The position numbers and the translations under genes are program-made. DNA of 64,000 nt from Rheinheimera pacifica (lineage in GTDB: Bacteria; Pseudomonadota; Gammaproteobacteria; Enterobacterales; Alteromonadaceae), in NCBI RefSeq assembly GCF_024809855.1, contig NZ_JANUEM010000004.1:186001-250000 (forward strand), read 5' to 3'. Below, piece by piece: positions 50,839 to 60,274 of the stretch (its first letter is position 1; each line of letters begins with the position of its first letter). A model generated the notes under the pieces. It ran no database searches, was not told where the DNA came from, and saw only the letters and a list, made by a program, of their open reading frames with translations.

Positions 50839-51684
50839 TTATTGCGTTGTAAATAATCCGGCTAACTTTAACGGCACTATAGTAGAGGCAGTCTGATAAC
50901 CGGTATCAAATAATTCTAATTTCTGCTCCGCCGTCAGGGCAAAATCTACTGCCGAAATACTGCCGGTATTGATCACTACCGTATTATGCCAGTATTCGGC
51001 ATGCACATATTCACGCGACACCGCGCTCATAAAGGTGCGGATCAGCATATAAATATACGATACCAGCGGAAAATAACGGCTGGTTTGTACAGGTTTGGCT
51101 TCTGCATCACTTTTTAAGCGAAAGCAAATAAGTGGCAAAGCTGAGCCTGACCAGTCATGGTGCAAGGCATCTTCGGACAAAATAACCCCGTCGGTCATAA
51201 TATGGTTTTTAAACGGCTGAAACGAAAAAAACAGCGGGATTGACATAGAAAAACGCACCGCCTTCGACACTTTAAGATGTGGCGTATATAGCCGGTTAAA
51301 TACCACCGGGCCGCCACCGTTAATATCGGTCGCCAGCACATGCAGATCGTACTGCAGATCAGCAAAGGTGAGTCCTCGCAGCTGTTTATCCAGCCAGGCT
51401 TCAAATTTATCGCCATTACATAATCCACCGGTACGGAGTAAAGAAGTAACTGAAAAACTCCAGAACTGTCTGAAATCAGTTTGCAATGCCAGTGCTTTGA
51501 GGCTGGCAAGCTCCCAACCGGCTGCATAAAGTGCTGCCACAATACTACCGCCTGACACGCCCACCAGATGCCGGAAGCGAAATTGCATATCCTGCAACGC
51601 CTGTAGTATGCCGATATAACAACTGAGCCGGGTACCACCACCCGAGAAGATAGGTACTATATCTTTACCTGTGCTAACTGGCAT
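50839..51684 (-). CDS. Patatin-like phospholipase
   Basis: A 281-residue patatin-domain protein. FSGGGTRLSCYIGILQAL provides the glycine-rich oxyanion loop, GVSGGSIVAALYAAG the Ser nucleophile (GXSXG), and IMTDGVILSED the catalytic Asp in the DG-type dyad. It has no signal peptide. Members hydrolyse acyl chains of phospholipids. Its role here may be membrane lipid remodelling. It is divergent from the secreted protease gene and not in an operon with a toxin or secretion gene. Confidence 0.92.
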   Translation of the reverse strand: MPVSTGKDIVPIFSGGGTRLSCYIGILQALQDMQFRFRHLVGVSGGSIVAALYAAGWELASLKALALQTDFRQFWSFSVTSLLRTGGLCNGDKFEAWLDKQLRGLTFADLQYDLHVLATDINGGGPVVFNRLYTPHLKVSKAVRFSMSIPLFFSFQPFKNHIMTDGVILSEDALHHDWSGSALPLICFRLKSDAEAKPVQTSRYFPLVSYIYMLIRTFMSAVSREYVHAEYWHNTVVINTGSISAVDFALTAEQKLELFDTGYQTASTIVPLKLAGLFTTQ

Positions 51685-51820
51685 ACCGCATCCTTTGCCT
51701 TAATCCGCACCTTTTAGTATGGGGTAAAATCTGCCGCTTGCCATACAACAATACAGCTATTTCAAGCAAATTGGGCTAGTATAGTGCCCTGACACAATGA
51801 CTTGGATAGGGAATGTCTGA

Positions 51821-52567
51821 ATGAGATATAAAGCACTATTGTGTATTGCTCTGCTGTGGCATCTGGCTTTGCCGGCACAAGCAGCGCTGCAGGACAGCAT
51901 TAAGAAAATCAAACCCTCTGTAGTGGCTATAGGGGTGTTCAGCCCGCTGGCATCGCCCCGGGTCAGGCTGGTTGGTACCGGCTTTGTTGTTGCCGATGGC
52001 AGTAAAATAGTGACTAATTACCATGTTATTGCCAAAGCGCCTGATGTAAAACGTAACGAATCCTATGTTGTGTTATCCGGCCAGGCAGACAATATACAAA
52101 TTCATCAGATTACCGACACTAAAACACAAGCAGCTTATGACTTAGCCGTATTAACAATAGAAGCCAAACTGCCTGCTGCAATTCTGGCGGATGCTGAATT
52201 TCTCAACGAAGGTTCTGAAATTGCCTTTACCGGTTTCCCTATTACTGCTGTGCTCGGGTTATACCCCGCCACTCACCGGGGTATCATTTCTGCAGTCACT
52301 CCTATAGCCATTCCGGCGGATAACTCCGGCCAGTTACAAGCGTCTGCCCTGCGCCAGTTGCGTCAGCCATTTATGGTATATCAATTAGACGCAACAGCTT
52401 ACCCGGGCAATAGCGGCAGCCCGTTGTTTGATGCTAATACCGCTCAGGTAATAGGTATTATTAATAAGGTATATGTGAAATCAACCAGAGAAGCTGTACT
52501 GAGTGACCCTAGCGGTATCACTTATGCTATTCCGGTCAGGTTTTTGCTGCCGTTGTTAACGCCATAA
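51821..52567 (+). CDS. Secreted trypsin-like serine protease (S1 family)
   Basis: A 248-residue exported protease. The signal peptide is about 1-22 (ending AQAA). A chymotrypsin-fold triad is visible: His in VTNYHVIAK, Asp in AYDLAVLTIEA and Ser in PGNSGSPLFD. There is no PDZ domain, unlike DegP/DegS. It lies 41 bases upstream of prsK on the same strand and could share its transcript. That neighbourhood suggests, but does not prove, a role in the PEP-CTERM/exosortase cell-surface system. Confidence 0.88.
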   Translation: MRYKALLCIALLWHLALPAQAALQDSIKKIKPSVVAIGVFSPLASPRVRLVGTGFVVADGSKIVTNYHVIAKAPDVKRNESYVVLSGQADNIQIHQITDTKTQAAYDLAVLTIEAKLPAAILADAEFLNEGSEIAFTGFPITAVLGLYPATHRGIISAVTPIAIPADNSGQLQASALRQLRQPFMVYQLDATAYPGNSGSPLFDANTAQVIGIINKVYVKSTREAVLSDPSGITYAIPVRFLLPLLTP

Positions 52568-52608
52568 GCCGCAGTAAACACATTTTCAGCTTTTATGGAT
52601 AAACTCAG

Positions 52609-54630
52609 ATGGATTTACTGACAGAATTAGCATTGGACCGTATTGGCTTTGGCTTAGCCTGCGTTGCCAACTTGTTCTTCTTTCTGCTGACACTCGCCAC
52701 CCGGGTAAAAAACCTGCCACGCTCATTACTACTTGCCTGGTCACTGTTTAATACCATATGGGCAGCCTACTACATGCTAACAGGCTTTGCGCCATACAAT
52801 ACGCCGGTATCGTTATTACTGGAACTCAGCCGCAACCTGGTGCTGCTGTTATTTTTACTGGCGGCACTTGGCAGCGCCGAACAATCGCTAAGCCTGCTGT
52901 TAAAAAAACGCTCTGTACAGCTGCTCATCTTAGTTATCAGTTGTTGGGGCTTACTCAGCTATTTACAGCTGATCTCGATGAATCTGATTTTTACCGGCAG
53001 TCTGGCTATTTGCATACTACAACTGGCACTGCTTGAAACAATGTACCGTAAGGCCGCTGCAAACCGCTGGCAATATAAACCTCTGGTACTGGGTATAACA
53101 GTTTGTGCATTATTCGACTTTGTTCTATTGGCTGAATCAGCATTATTTGGCCAGGTAGACAACCAGCTCTGGTCAGCCCGCGGTTTTGTTTACGCAGCTA
53201 TAGTACCGCTGCTGATTATTTCAGTCAGGCGTGTGCAAGCCTGGGGTATTAATGTTTATGTATCCCGCGATATCGTGCTGCAAAGCTCGCTGGTGCTTGC
53301 TGCGGGTATCTATCTTTGCCTTATCGCCGTTGCAGGCTTTTATATTCGTTATATTGGCGGCTCCTGGTCAAACCTGCTGCAAACGACCTTTTTAGTACTT
53401 GGCTTTGCTATGTTGGCGGTGTTGCTGTTATCCGGCGCAGTAAGACGCAAACTCAAAGTATTTATTGAAAAACATTTCTTTGCTAACAAATTTGATTATC
53501 GCGTGAAATGGCTGGAACTGACACGGCAGTTACAACTGGTTGATATTAGCAAATCAGATCAATACCAGACTATTTTGCAAACCTGGATAAATTCTGTCAG
53601 TTACAGCCGGGGCTGCCTGGTCAAACTGGAGGGCACTTCAGCCCTGACAACACTGGCCCGTATGAACCGCCCGGCGCTGAACAGTAATGAAACCGAATTA
53701 CTGCAACAGTATCTAAAGCAATTCACCGGTAAAAACTGGATAGTCGATCTGGCAGATAAAAAAGACCCGTTTTGTCAAAAACAAAACTTAAATGACATTG
53801 ACATCCAATTGATCATACCGATCCATTCCGACAATGAACTTTGGGGCTTGTGCCTGTTAAATGCACCTGATGTTGACCGCCAGCATCTGAACTGGGAGCT
53901 GCGTGATTACCTGATGCTGGTGGCAGAGCAAATATCCAGCTATCTGCAGTTAATGCAAGCCAGCCAGAAACTCAGTGAAAATGCCCAGTTTGCTGCTTTT
54001 AGCCGGATGTCTGCTTTTGTTGTACATGATTTGAAAAACATCAAAGCACAAATTGATTTAATACTGACAAACAGCATAAAACACCGCACTAACCCTGAAT
54101 TTATCAATGACAGCTTTGATACCCTCGCCGCTATGCAGCAACGCCTGCAGAATATGCTGTCACAATTAAGCAGCAAACGTGCAGAATCAAGCCAGGATAC
54201 TATGATCAGTATTTCATCTGTGATTCGCGAAGTGATCACTCAGCGTTGTGCAGCCAAACAACCCATACCTCAATACAATGTGAGCCGCGATGCCGAGTTA
54301 TTGCTAAACAGAGAACGCTTTGCCAGCGTGCTCTACCATTTAATTGACAACGCCCAGCATGCTACAGCAAACAACGGTACAATACTGGTTAATGTTAACT
54401 GTGACGACGCTCAGTTGTATATCAGCATCAGGGACACAGGCTGCGGTATGTCTGCCGAATTTATCAGCGAGCGTTTATTTAAGCCATTTGATTCAACAAA
54501 AGGTAATGCCGGTATGGGCGTAGGTGCCTATGATGCGCTACACTTTGCCAGACAGCATAATGGCCAGTTGCTGGTAGAAAGTACAGAAGGAGTGGGAACT
54601 ACCTTTACGCTTATTCTTCCTTTACACTAA
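52609..54630 (+). CDS. prsK: PEP-CTERM system sensor histidine kinase PrsK
   Basis: A 673-residue membrane kinase. An N-terminal domain of about eight or more hydrophobic segments (residues 12-285) is followed by a GAF-like region (about 310-445). The kinase core has the H box FVVHDLKNIKAQIDL, the N box LIDNAQHAT, and the G boxes DTGCGMS and GMGVGAY. HDLKN, rather than SHELRTP, is characteristic of PrsK. PrsK and PrsR form the two-component system found with exosortase A (XrtA) EPS loci. No exosortase gene is in this window. The partner regulator follows 34 bases downstream. Confidence 0.93.
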   Translation: MDLLTELALDRIGFGLACVANLFFFLLTLATRVKNLPRSLLLAWSLFNTIWAAYYMLTGFAPYNTPVSLLLELSRNLVLLLFLLAALGSAEQSLSLLLKKRSVQLLILVISCWGLLSYLQLISMNLIFTGSLAICILQLALLETMYRKAAANRWQYKPLVLGITVCALFDFVLLAESALFGQVDNQLWSARGFVYAAIVPLLIISVRRVQAWGINVYVSRDIVLQSSLVLAAGIYLCLIAVAGFYIRYIGGSWSNLLQTTFLVLGFAMLAVLLLSGAVRRKLKVFIEKHFFANKFDYRVKWLELTRQLQLVDISKSDQYQTILQTWINSVSYSRGCLVKLEGTSALTTLARMNRPALNSNETELLQQYLKQFTGKNWIVDLADKKDPFCQKQNLNDIDIQLIIPIHSDNELWGLCLLNAPDVDRQHLNWELRDYLMLVAEQISSYLQLMQASQKLSENAQFAAFSRMSAFVVHDLKNIKAQIDLILTNSIKHRTNPEFINDSFDTLAAMQQRLQNMLSQLSSKRAESSQDTMISISSVIREVITQRCAAKQPIPQYNVSRDAELLLNRERFASVLYHLIDNAQHATANNGTILVNVNCDDAQLYISIRDTGCGMSAEFISERLFKPFDSTKGNAGMGVGAYDALHFARQHNGQLLVESTEGVGTTFTLILPLH

Positions 54631-54664
54631 TCATGTTTATTGAAGTAAATACAAGGACTGTTTT

Positions 54665-56023
54665 ATGAAGACCTTATTGGTCATAGAAGATGATATTGGC
54701 ATCCAGAAGCAGCTGAAATGGAGTTTACCGGACTACGAACTGGTGTTTGCTCAGGATCGCTCTTCAGCACTTACACAACTAAGGCGATATGAGCCAGAAG
54801 TTGTCACACTCGATCTTGGTTTACCTCCTGATCCGGCAAACGCAACCGAAGGCCTGGCCTGTTTAACTGAAATACTGGCTTTACAGCCGGATTGTAAAGT
54901 TATCGTCATTACAGGTAGCAATGATAACGATCATGCGCTTAAAGCTGTTGCACTGGGTGCTTATGACTACTATCAAAAACCGATTAATATCGATGTGTTA
55001 AATGTGATTCTGGCAAGAGCCTTTAAACTTAGTCAGTTGGAAGCAGAAAACAAGGCGCTAAAAGCAGCCGGCGGTACAAGCAGCGATATTATTGGCAATA
55101 GTGACGCTATTATGCGTGCCTGTCGTACTGTAGAAAAAATCGCTCCGACAGAAATCACCACCTTATTACTTGGAGAAAGTGGTACAGGGAAAGAAGTTTT
55201 TGCCCGCGCCATTCACCGCCAAAGCCCCAGGGTAAATAAACCTTTCGTTGCCATTAACTGCGCATCAATACCAGAGAATTTGCTGGAAAGCGAACTATTT
55301 GGTTACGAAAAAGGCGCGTTTACCGGCGCGAATAAAACGACCTTAGGCAAAATTGAATGCGCTAACGGCGGCACACTGCTACTGGACGAAATTGGCGACA
55401 TGCCGCTAAGCCTGCAAGCCAAGATGCTACGCTTTTTACAGGAAAGAGTTATTGAACGTGTCGGCGGACGTCAGGAAATAGAAGTTGATGTCAGGGTAAT
55501 TTGTGCCACACACCGTAATTTGGCTGAAATGGTTGCGGCACAAAGTTTCCGCGAAGATTTATACTACCGGGTAAGTGAAATAACCTTGGCAATCCCCCCG
55601 CTACGCCAGCGTGGTCACGATATTATCGTTATTGCTAAAGCCTTACTGACAAAATTCAACGCAGAGTTTAACAGCCATGTTCAGGGCTTTTCAGACTGTG
55701 CTATGCAAGCTATGCTGCAACACCCGTGGCCGGGTAATATACGTGAGCTACAAAACAAACTTAAATCAGCGGTAATACTGGCAGACAGCAAATTGATTAC
55801 TGCCGACGATTTAGGCCTTAGCAGCAAAGAAATGGTGAAAACCAGCACACTGCGTAAGGTAAGAGAACAAGCTGAAACACAAGCGATACGCCAGGCTTAC
55901 ACACTGGCTAATGGCAACTTATCTAAAACATCTGATTTGCTGGGCATTACCAGACCAACACTTTATGCGTTAATAGATAAGTATCGCCTACACGACTTAA
56001 GAAATGCAGAAGCTGAGATCTAA
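54665..56023 (+). CDS. prsR: PEP-CTERM-box response regulator PrsR (sigma-54 activator)
   Basis: A 452-residue NtrC-type regulator. The receiver domain (about 1-120) has a likely phospho-Asp in VVTLDLGLPP. The AAA+ sigma-54 domain (about 140-370) has Walker A GESGTGKE, the GAFTGA loop and Walker B GGTLLLDEIGDMP, and the C-terminal Fis-type helix-turn-helix lies at about 405-445. It should activate sigma-54 promoters, including those of PEP-CTERM proteins and EPS genes located elsewhere. It is cotranscribed with prsK and separated by a terminator from the convergent TonB2 cluster. Confidence 0.94.
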   Translation: MKTLLVIEDDIGIQKQLKWSLPDYELVFAQDRSSALTQLRRYEPEVVTLDLGLPPDPANATEGLACLTEILALQPDCKVIVITGSNDNDHALKAVALGAYDYYQKPINIDVLNVILARAFKLSQLEAENKALKAAGGTSSDIIGNSDAIMRACRTVEKIAPTEITTLLLGESGTGKEVFARAIHRQSPRVNKPFVAINCASIPENLLESELFGYEKGAFTGANKTTLGKIECANGGTLLLDEIGDMPLSLQAKMLRFLQERVIERVGGRQEIEVDVRVICATHRNLAEMVAAQSFREDLYYRVSEITLAIPPLRQRGHDIIVIAKALLTKFNAEFNSHVQGFSDCAMQAMLQHPWPGNIRELQNKLKSAVILADSKLITADDLGLSSKEMVKTSTLRKVREQAETQAIRQAYTLANGNLSKTSDLLGITRPTLYALIDKYRLHDLRNAEAEI

Positions 56024-56052
56024 AACCGGAATAAATATAGGATATATAAAAA

Positions 56053-56073
56053 AACCCCACTTAATGTGGGGTT
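56053..56073. terminator. Bidirectional intrinsic terminator
   Basis: AACCCCAC / GTGGGGTT, an 8 bp stem with a TTAAT loop, flanked by an A run on one side and T-rich sequence on the other, between convergent prsR and the TPR gene. Confidence 0.85.
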
Positions 56074-56078
56074 CTTTA

Positions 56079-57335
56079 TTACAGCGTAATGCCGTTTTGC
56101 TTGGCTTTATCTTTGATGTAAGATTCCCAGCCCCGCACCTGGCGTGACATAGCAGGATCTTTCTTCGCATTCATCAATGCAGCATAAGCTTCTTTATATT
56201 TCTTCTGGTAGAAATACGCATCCACTAAGCTCATATAAACACCGCTCGGTTTATCAACATTCATTGATAAGGCTTTGTCATAAGCAGCAATAGCTTCATT
56301 GTACTTTTGCACAGCAGAGTAAGCTGAACCCTGGCGACGATATGCATCAGCGTCATTAGTCAGCTTAGCAACTTCACCATAGTAATTAGCAGCCTTTAGA
56401 AACTCCCGTGCAGCCTGGTAATTTGAGGCAATAAAGGTAAGGTTGGTTTTGTCTTTCTTAACCAAACCGCTCTTCATATACTTTTCCATCGTCGCAGCGG
56501 CTTTATAAGGAATGTTGTTATTTGCATACATCTGCGCCAACATTCTTATTTCAGAGTCTTTTTCCAGATAGCCCTGTGAATAGGCTAACTGTAAAGTAGT
56601 CAATGATTTGCCAAACTCTTCAGTTAAAGTATAAAAATTACCCAGGTAAACCCAGAACTGCTTATTCTCAGGAAACAACTGAACCATTGTCTCAACTACC
56701 GCTACTAACTCTTTGTAACGTTTAGTTTCATACAAAGCAGCCATCTTAAGCTGATAAGGTCCTTCAATCGGCTTGGGTGCAAAACGAATTGCATCATCTG
56801 CCGGTGCCAAAACCTTAGCATGCTGATCCATCAGGTAATAAGCGTTAGCAATACGCATATAAGCATCTGAATTTTGTTCACCTGTGAACATCATCCAGTC
56901 TTCATAAGCTTTTATTGCAGCCTGATATTGCTTATCCTGCAATAACATATCTGCCAGCAGTTTCATCGATGCAGACTGATCAGCAAAAGTCAGCACATCT
57001 GGTTTTACCGCCAAGGTCAGATACTTTATTGCCTGCTTCTCATCTTTGGTAGCATATAAGTTACCTAAAAAACGATTCAGCGTAGCAGTATCAAACTCAT
57101 TACTTGACTTAGCGTTAAGCAGCAAAGCAATTGCTTCATCCAGCTTCTCTTCGTTATACAGCTCAAAGGCGCTAACCAGAACTTTACCAACCCGTTCGCC
57201 AACAATTTGAGTCTTACGGGCCTTACGCTCTTCTACTTTTGCCATATTAGGCTGTACAGCTGCAGAAACCGGTAAACACGCGCCCAACACTGTCATTACA
57301 ACAAGAGCTGAGGTAAGTTTTTTAAACTTAGTCAT
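56079..57335 (-). CDS. TPR protein of the TonB2-type cluster
   Basis: A 418-residue exported protein with a signal peptide (about 1-25) and at least nine tetratricopeptide-like helical pairs from about 45 to 410 (ATLNRFLGNLYATKDEKQAI, YLGNFYTLTEEFGKSLTTLQ and AYRRQGSAYSAVQKYNEAIA). TPR scaffolds bind other proteins. It is the last gene of the operon and starts one base after tonB. Such a gene is a regular member of TonB2/TtpC clusters in Vibrio and Alteromonadales and is thought to support the periplasmic side of energy transfer. The specific contact is unknown. Confidence 0.9.
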   Translation of the reverse strand: MTKFKKLTSALVVMTVLGACLPVSAAVQPNMAKVEERKARKTQIVGERVGKVLVSAFELYNEEKLDEAIALLLNAKSSNEFDTATLNRFLGNLYATKDEKQAIKYLTLAVKPDVLTFADQSASMKLLADMLLQDKQYQAAIKAYEDWMMFTGEQNSDAYMRIANAYYLMDQHAKVLAPADDAIRFAPKPIEGPYQLKMAALYETKRYKELVAVVETMVQLFPENKQFWVYLGNFYTLTEEFGKSLTTLQLAYSQGYLEKDSEIRMLAQMYANNNIPYKAAATMEKYMKSGLVKKDKTNLTFIASNYQAAREFLKAANYYGEVAKLTNDADAYRRQGSAYSAVQKYNEAIAAYDKALSMNVDKPSGVYMSLVDAYFYQKKYKEAYAALMNAKKDPAMSRQVRGWESYIKDKAKQNGITL

Positions 57336-57336
57336 G

Positions 57337-57954
57337 TTAACCCCCTGCCATATCTAGTGTGAAGTCCAGCTGAACTTGTTGGCCGGTTTGCTTTAACGGC
57401 TTACCATCAACAATTTTCGGGCTGTATTTCCAGCGGCGTAATGCGCGGATAGCTTCACGGTCAAACACCCGGCGCGGTTCCGCTTCAATTACTTCTACTT
57501 CATCAACACTACCGTCTTCCATAATGCTGAAACGAAGTCTAACCCAACCTTGCAAACCATCACGTGCAGCCTGCACAGGATAACGCGGTTCAATGCGAAC
57601 GATTGGCGTTGCATCACCATCCCGCATCATGCCGGAAGGGTCGCCTAAACCGCCTGCACCTGCTCCAAGGCTAAGCCCAGGCATATTAAAACCTATCGCC
57701 CCCGCAGCGTTAGCTGTTTCTGGCTCTGGCTGAGGCGCTTTAGGCGGCTGAGCCGGTGGTGGTGGTGGTGGCGGCGGTGGTGGCCGCCGCGTCTGTGTCT
57801 CTGAGTCAGGCGGCGTAGTGCTAATTTCAATAACAATACGCTCTTGCTCAACCGCTTTACGATCGCCACTTGACTTAAGTAAAGTGGCCATCATTAAGAA
57901 CAACAGAAACGTTACCACACCACCGATTATTAACGATGTCAGGAAACGTACCAT
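57337..57954 (-). CDS. tonB2: TonB-family energy transducer (TonB2-like)
   Basis: A 205-residue TonB. The anchor is about 5-27, followed by a Pro-rich segment with ten consecutive prolines near residues 60-70 and more Pro in AQPPKAPQPEPE. The C-terminal domain, about 110-205, has YPVQAARDGLQGWVRLRFSI and ending WKYSPKI followed by VQLDFTL. It is short compared with TonB1 and E. coli TonB (239), as TonB2 proteins are. It transmits the proton-motive force from the ExbB/ExbD-type motor to outer-membrane receptors. It lies 2 bases from exbD. Confidence 0.93.
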   Translation of the reverse strand: MVRFLTSLIIGGVVTFLLFLMMATLLKSSGDRKAVEQERIVIEISTTPPDSETQTRRPPPPPPPPPPAQPPKAPQPEPETANAAGAIGFNMPGLSLGAGAGGLGDPSGMMRDGDATPIVRIEPRYPVQAARDGLQGWVRLRFSIMEDGSVDEVEVIEAEPRRVFDREAIRALRRWKYSPKIVDGKPLKQTGQQVQLDFTLDMAGG

Positions 57955-57956
57955 AA

Positions 57957-58361
57957 TTACTTAGTCTCCCCGGCTATACTAATCACCAGAGATGGGTCAG
58001 CAGCTTTAATCTGATCCATAACTTCCATCACAATACCGTGCTTAGCTTCTTTATCAGCCTGCACAATAATAGTGTCTGTTGGTGACTCAGCCCTTAGCCG
58101 TTCAATGTTTGCTGAAACACGTTCAACATCAACTGTACGCTTGTCCATCCAGATTTCACCGTTTGCACGGATAGCAATAAAGATAGTGGCTGTTGGTTTA
58201 CTGACAGCCTGAGCGGCTTCTGGCTTGTTTACATCAATACCAGCCTCTTTTACGAAAGACGTGGTTACGATAAAGAAGATCAACATGATGAAAACGATAT
58301 CCATCATCGGCGTAATATCGATCTCTGCCGTTTCAGCTTCGCGAATACGTTTGCGGGCCAT
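57957..58361 (-). CDS. exbD2: ExbD/TolR-family protein of the TonB2-type system
   Basis: A 134-residue ExbD. A basic N-terminus is followed by one membrane segment (about 20-42, TPMMDIVFIMLIFFIVTTSF) with the essential protonatable Asp21, then a periplasmic domain. It forms the motor with the ExbB protein encoded 12 bases upstream and couples proton flow to TonB. Confidence 0.95.
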   Translation of the reverse strand: MARKRIREAETAEIDITPMMDIVFIMLIFFIVTTSFVKEAGIDVNKPEAAQAVSKPTATIFIAIRANGEIWMDKRTVDVERVSANIERLRAESPTDTIIVQADKEAKHGIVMEVMDQIKAADPSLVISIAGETK

Positions 58362-58373
58362 AAAAAACTCTCT

Positions 58374-58901
58374 TTAATGATGCGGTAAGCTATCTGCCAG
58401 GCTTGCTTTTTCTCGCTTCACCTGAACGTCTAACCGCGCACTGAAAAATACACCTGATATCGCCGCAACCAAGCCCGACATTGTCGGTATAGTCGCCATA
58501 GAGATACCTGTTGCCATGGTTCTTGGGTTACCTGTTCCCTGCGTCGCCATAATATCGAACACAGCAATCATCCCGGTAACCGTTCCCAACAATCCAACCA
58601 GTGGACACAGTGCAACCAAGGTTTTAATGAGCAGCATACGCTGATCTAATTTATCTGATGCCTCGGAAATCCAGCAATCACGGATTTTATGCGCATACCA
58701 TGAAGTGGTATCTGCTCTGGCATCCCAACGGGCAATAATATCCTTTTTGAGCTTCGGATATTCCGCTTTGATAAACCAGTAGCGCTCTATCATCAATACC
58801 CACATGACGAAGAGTACCAGGGCGACAACGTATAATACGTTGCCACCGGTATGGATAAAATCCTGAACAGATTCCCACAGCTCTACTAGCTGGAGTATCA
58901 T
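58374..58901 (-). CDS. exbB2: ExbB/TolQ-family proton channel protein (ExbB2-like)
   Basis: A 175-residue ExbB with three membrane segments: about 20-41, then about 90-118 (LVALCPLVGLLGTVTGMIAVF) and about 133-155 (IPTMSGLVAAISGVFFSAR). It is shorter than ExbB1 (about 240), as in TonB2 systems. Its ATG overlaps the last base of the preceding TtpC-like stop (TAATG). It is the second MotA/TolQ/ExbB-domain protein in the operon. Confidence 0.94.
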   Translation of the reverse strand: MILQLVELWESVQDFIHTGGNVLYVVALVLFVMWVLMIERYWFIKAEYPKLKKDIIARWDARADTTSWYAHKIRDCWISEASDKLDQRMLLIKTLVALCPLVGLLGTVTGMIAVFDIMATQGTGNPRTMATGISMATIPTMSGLVAAISGVFFSARLDVQVKREKASLADSLPHH

Positions 58902-60268
58902 TAGGCTTTCTCCTTCTCCGCATGTGCAGCAATAATACCAGCCGCCTGCTCATCTAAAACTTGCAGAATTGACTTGGCTTTTGAAGACACCAGAGCATGA
59001 ACGAATAACAATGGAATTGCTGCAACCAGACCCTGAGCAGTTGTTACCAACGCCAGAGAGATTGAACCGGCCATCAGTTTCGGATCACCTGTACCGTACA
59101 ATGTAATTTGCTGGAAGGTCAGGATCATACCGATAACGGTACCTAACAGACCCAGTAACGGGGCAACCGCTGAGAACAATTTGATTAAACCAATACCCCG
59201 ATCAACTTTTGGTGTTTCACGCAGAATAGCTTCGTCCAGCTTCAGTTCCAGGTTTTCTACATCAGCCGTTTTGTTTTCATGATATACACGTAAGATACGA
59301 CCCAGCGGGTTGTTATCTGACGGGTTAGACAGGTTTTTCAGCTGAGCACGAATCTTACCACCAACCATTGTTAATACAATGATACGCTCAAGTGCAATCA
59401 GCAAACCAATAAAGAATACAATAGTGATGATGTAACCAACTTCTTCACCTGCATGGTAGTACTCCATTAGCGTTGAACGCTGCTGGTTCAAGCGCAATAA
59501 GCTGTTACCTTTAGTCGGGTCTACGTACAAGCCTGTAATTTCACCAGTTTTTGCGTTATGGTAGGCCGCTACAGAGTTGTGAATTTTAGACTGCGGCTGA
59601 CGACCCAGAGGTTGAATTTGATCAGTATCAGTGTTCAGGATCAGATACTCTGAATCAGTCGTCAGGTGGAAAGTACCAAAACGTGTTACACGCTTAGTTT
59701 CGGTACCACCGTCCAATTTCACTACCTGAGCATCAAACTTGGCAACTTTACCTGACTCGGTCATCTCAGTCAGTAATGCCATCCACAACTCTTCCATTTC
59801 ACCTAAAGTAGGCAGCTCTGTTGCTGACGCTACTGCGCGCAAAGGCACATCACGTCCAGGGTACTGCGCACTAACGATTGAACCTGAAATAGTACCGATT
59901 GACTGATTAGCTGACTGGCGCACAACACCAAACAACTCGCCCATAGTACCCAACGCACTTTCTAATTCCTGCTGTTTCTGGCCGATCAGAATATCGTTGT
60001 CAGCGTATTCTTTCTGTAAACGCTTACCACGGTTCTCTTCTTCAGTGAACTGTCTTTTTGCCGTATTCAGCAACGCCTGCTTGTCGGCACGCTCAGCCAA
60101 AAATGCACGCTCACGTTCCTGATTAACACGGCCTTCAACAGTGCGCTCTTTCTTTAACTGTTCCAGTAACTGATCCAACTTGTCTGTGTTGGCCGCTGCG
60201 TTAAAAGCAACACCAGCGGACAGAGTTACCGCTGCGGCAATTAACATTGACTTAAATGCTTGTTTCAT
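58901..60268 (-). CDS. ttpC: TtpC-like MotA/TolQ/ExbB proton channel protein
   Basis: A 455-residue protein resembling Vibrio TtpC. The signal peptide is about 1-26, and a long coiled-coil/periplasmic part covers about 27-270 (LDQLLEQLKKERTVEGRVNQ). Membrane segments at about 280-300, then about 365-395 (LFSAVAPLLGLLGTVIGMI) and about 410-435, make up a MotA/TolQ/ExbB domain. In Vibrio TtpC is essential for TonB2 but not TonB1 function and is thought to reach across the periplasm. It is bracketed by the DUF3450 and exbB2 genes, 6 bases and 1-base overlap respectively. Confidence 0.92.
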   Translation of the reverse strand: MKQAFKSMLIAAAVTLSAGVAFNAAANTDKLDQLLEQLKKERTVEGRVNQERERAFLAERADKQALLNTAKRQFTEEENRGKRLQKEYADNDILIGQKQQELESALGTMGELFGVVRQSANQSIGTISGSIVSAQYPGRDVPLRAVASATELPTLGEMEELWMALLTEMTESGKVAKFDAQVVKLDGGTETKRVTRFGTFHLTTDSEYLILNTDTDQIQPLGRQPQSKIHNSVAAYHNAKTGEITGLYVDPTKGNSLLRLNQQRSTLMEYYHAGEEVGYIITIVFFIGLLIALERIIVLTMVGGKIRAQLKNLSNPSDNNPLGRILRVYHENKTADVENLELKLDEAILRETPKVDRGIGLIKLFSAVAPLLGLLGTVIGMILTFQQITLYGTGDPKLMAGSISLALVTTAQGLVAAIPLLFVHALVSSKAKSILQVLDEQAAGIIAAHAEKEKA

Positions 60269-60274
60269 TTGTTC

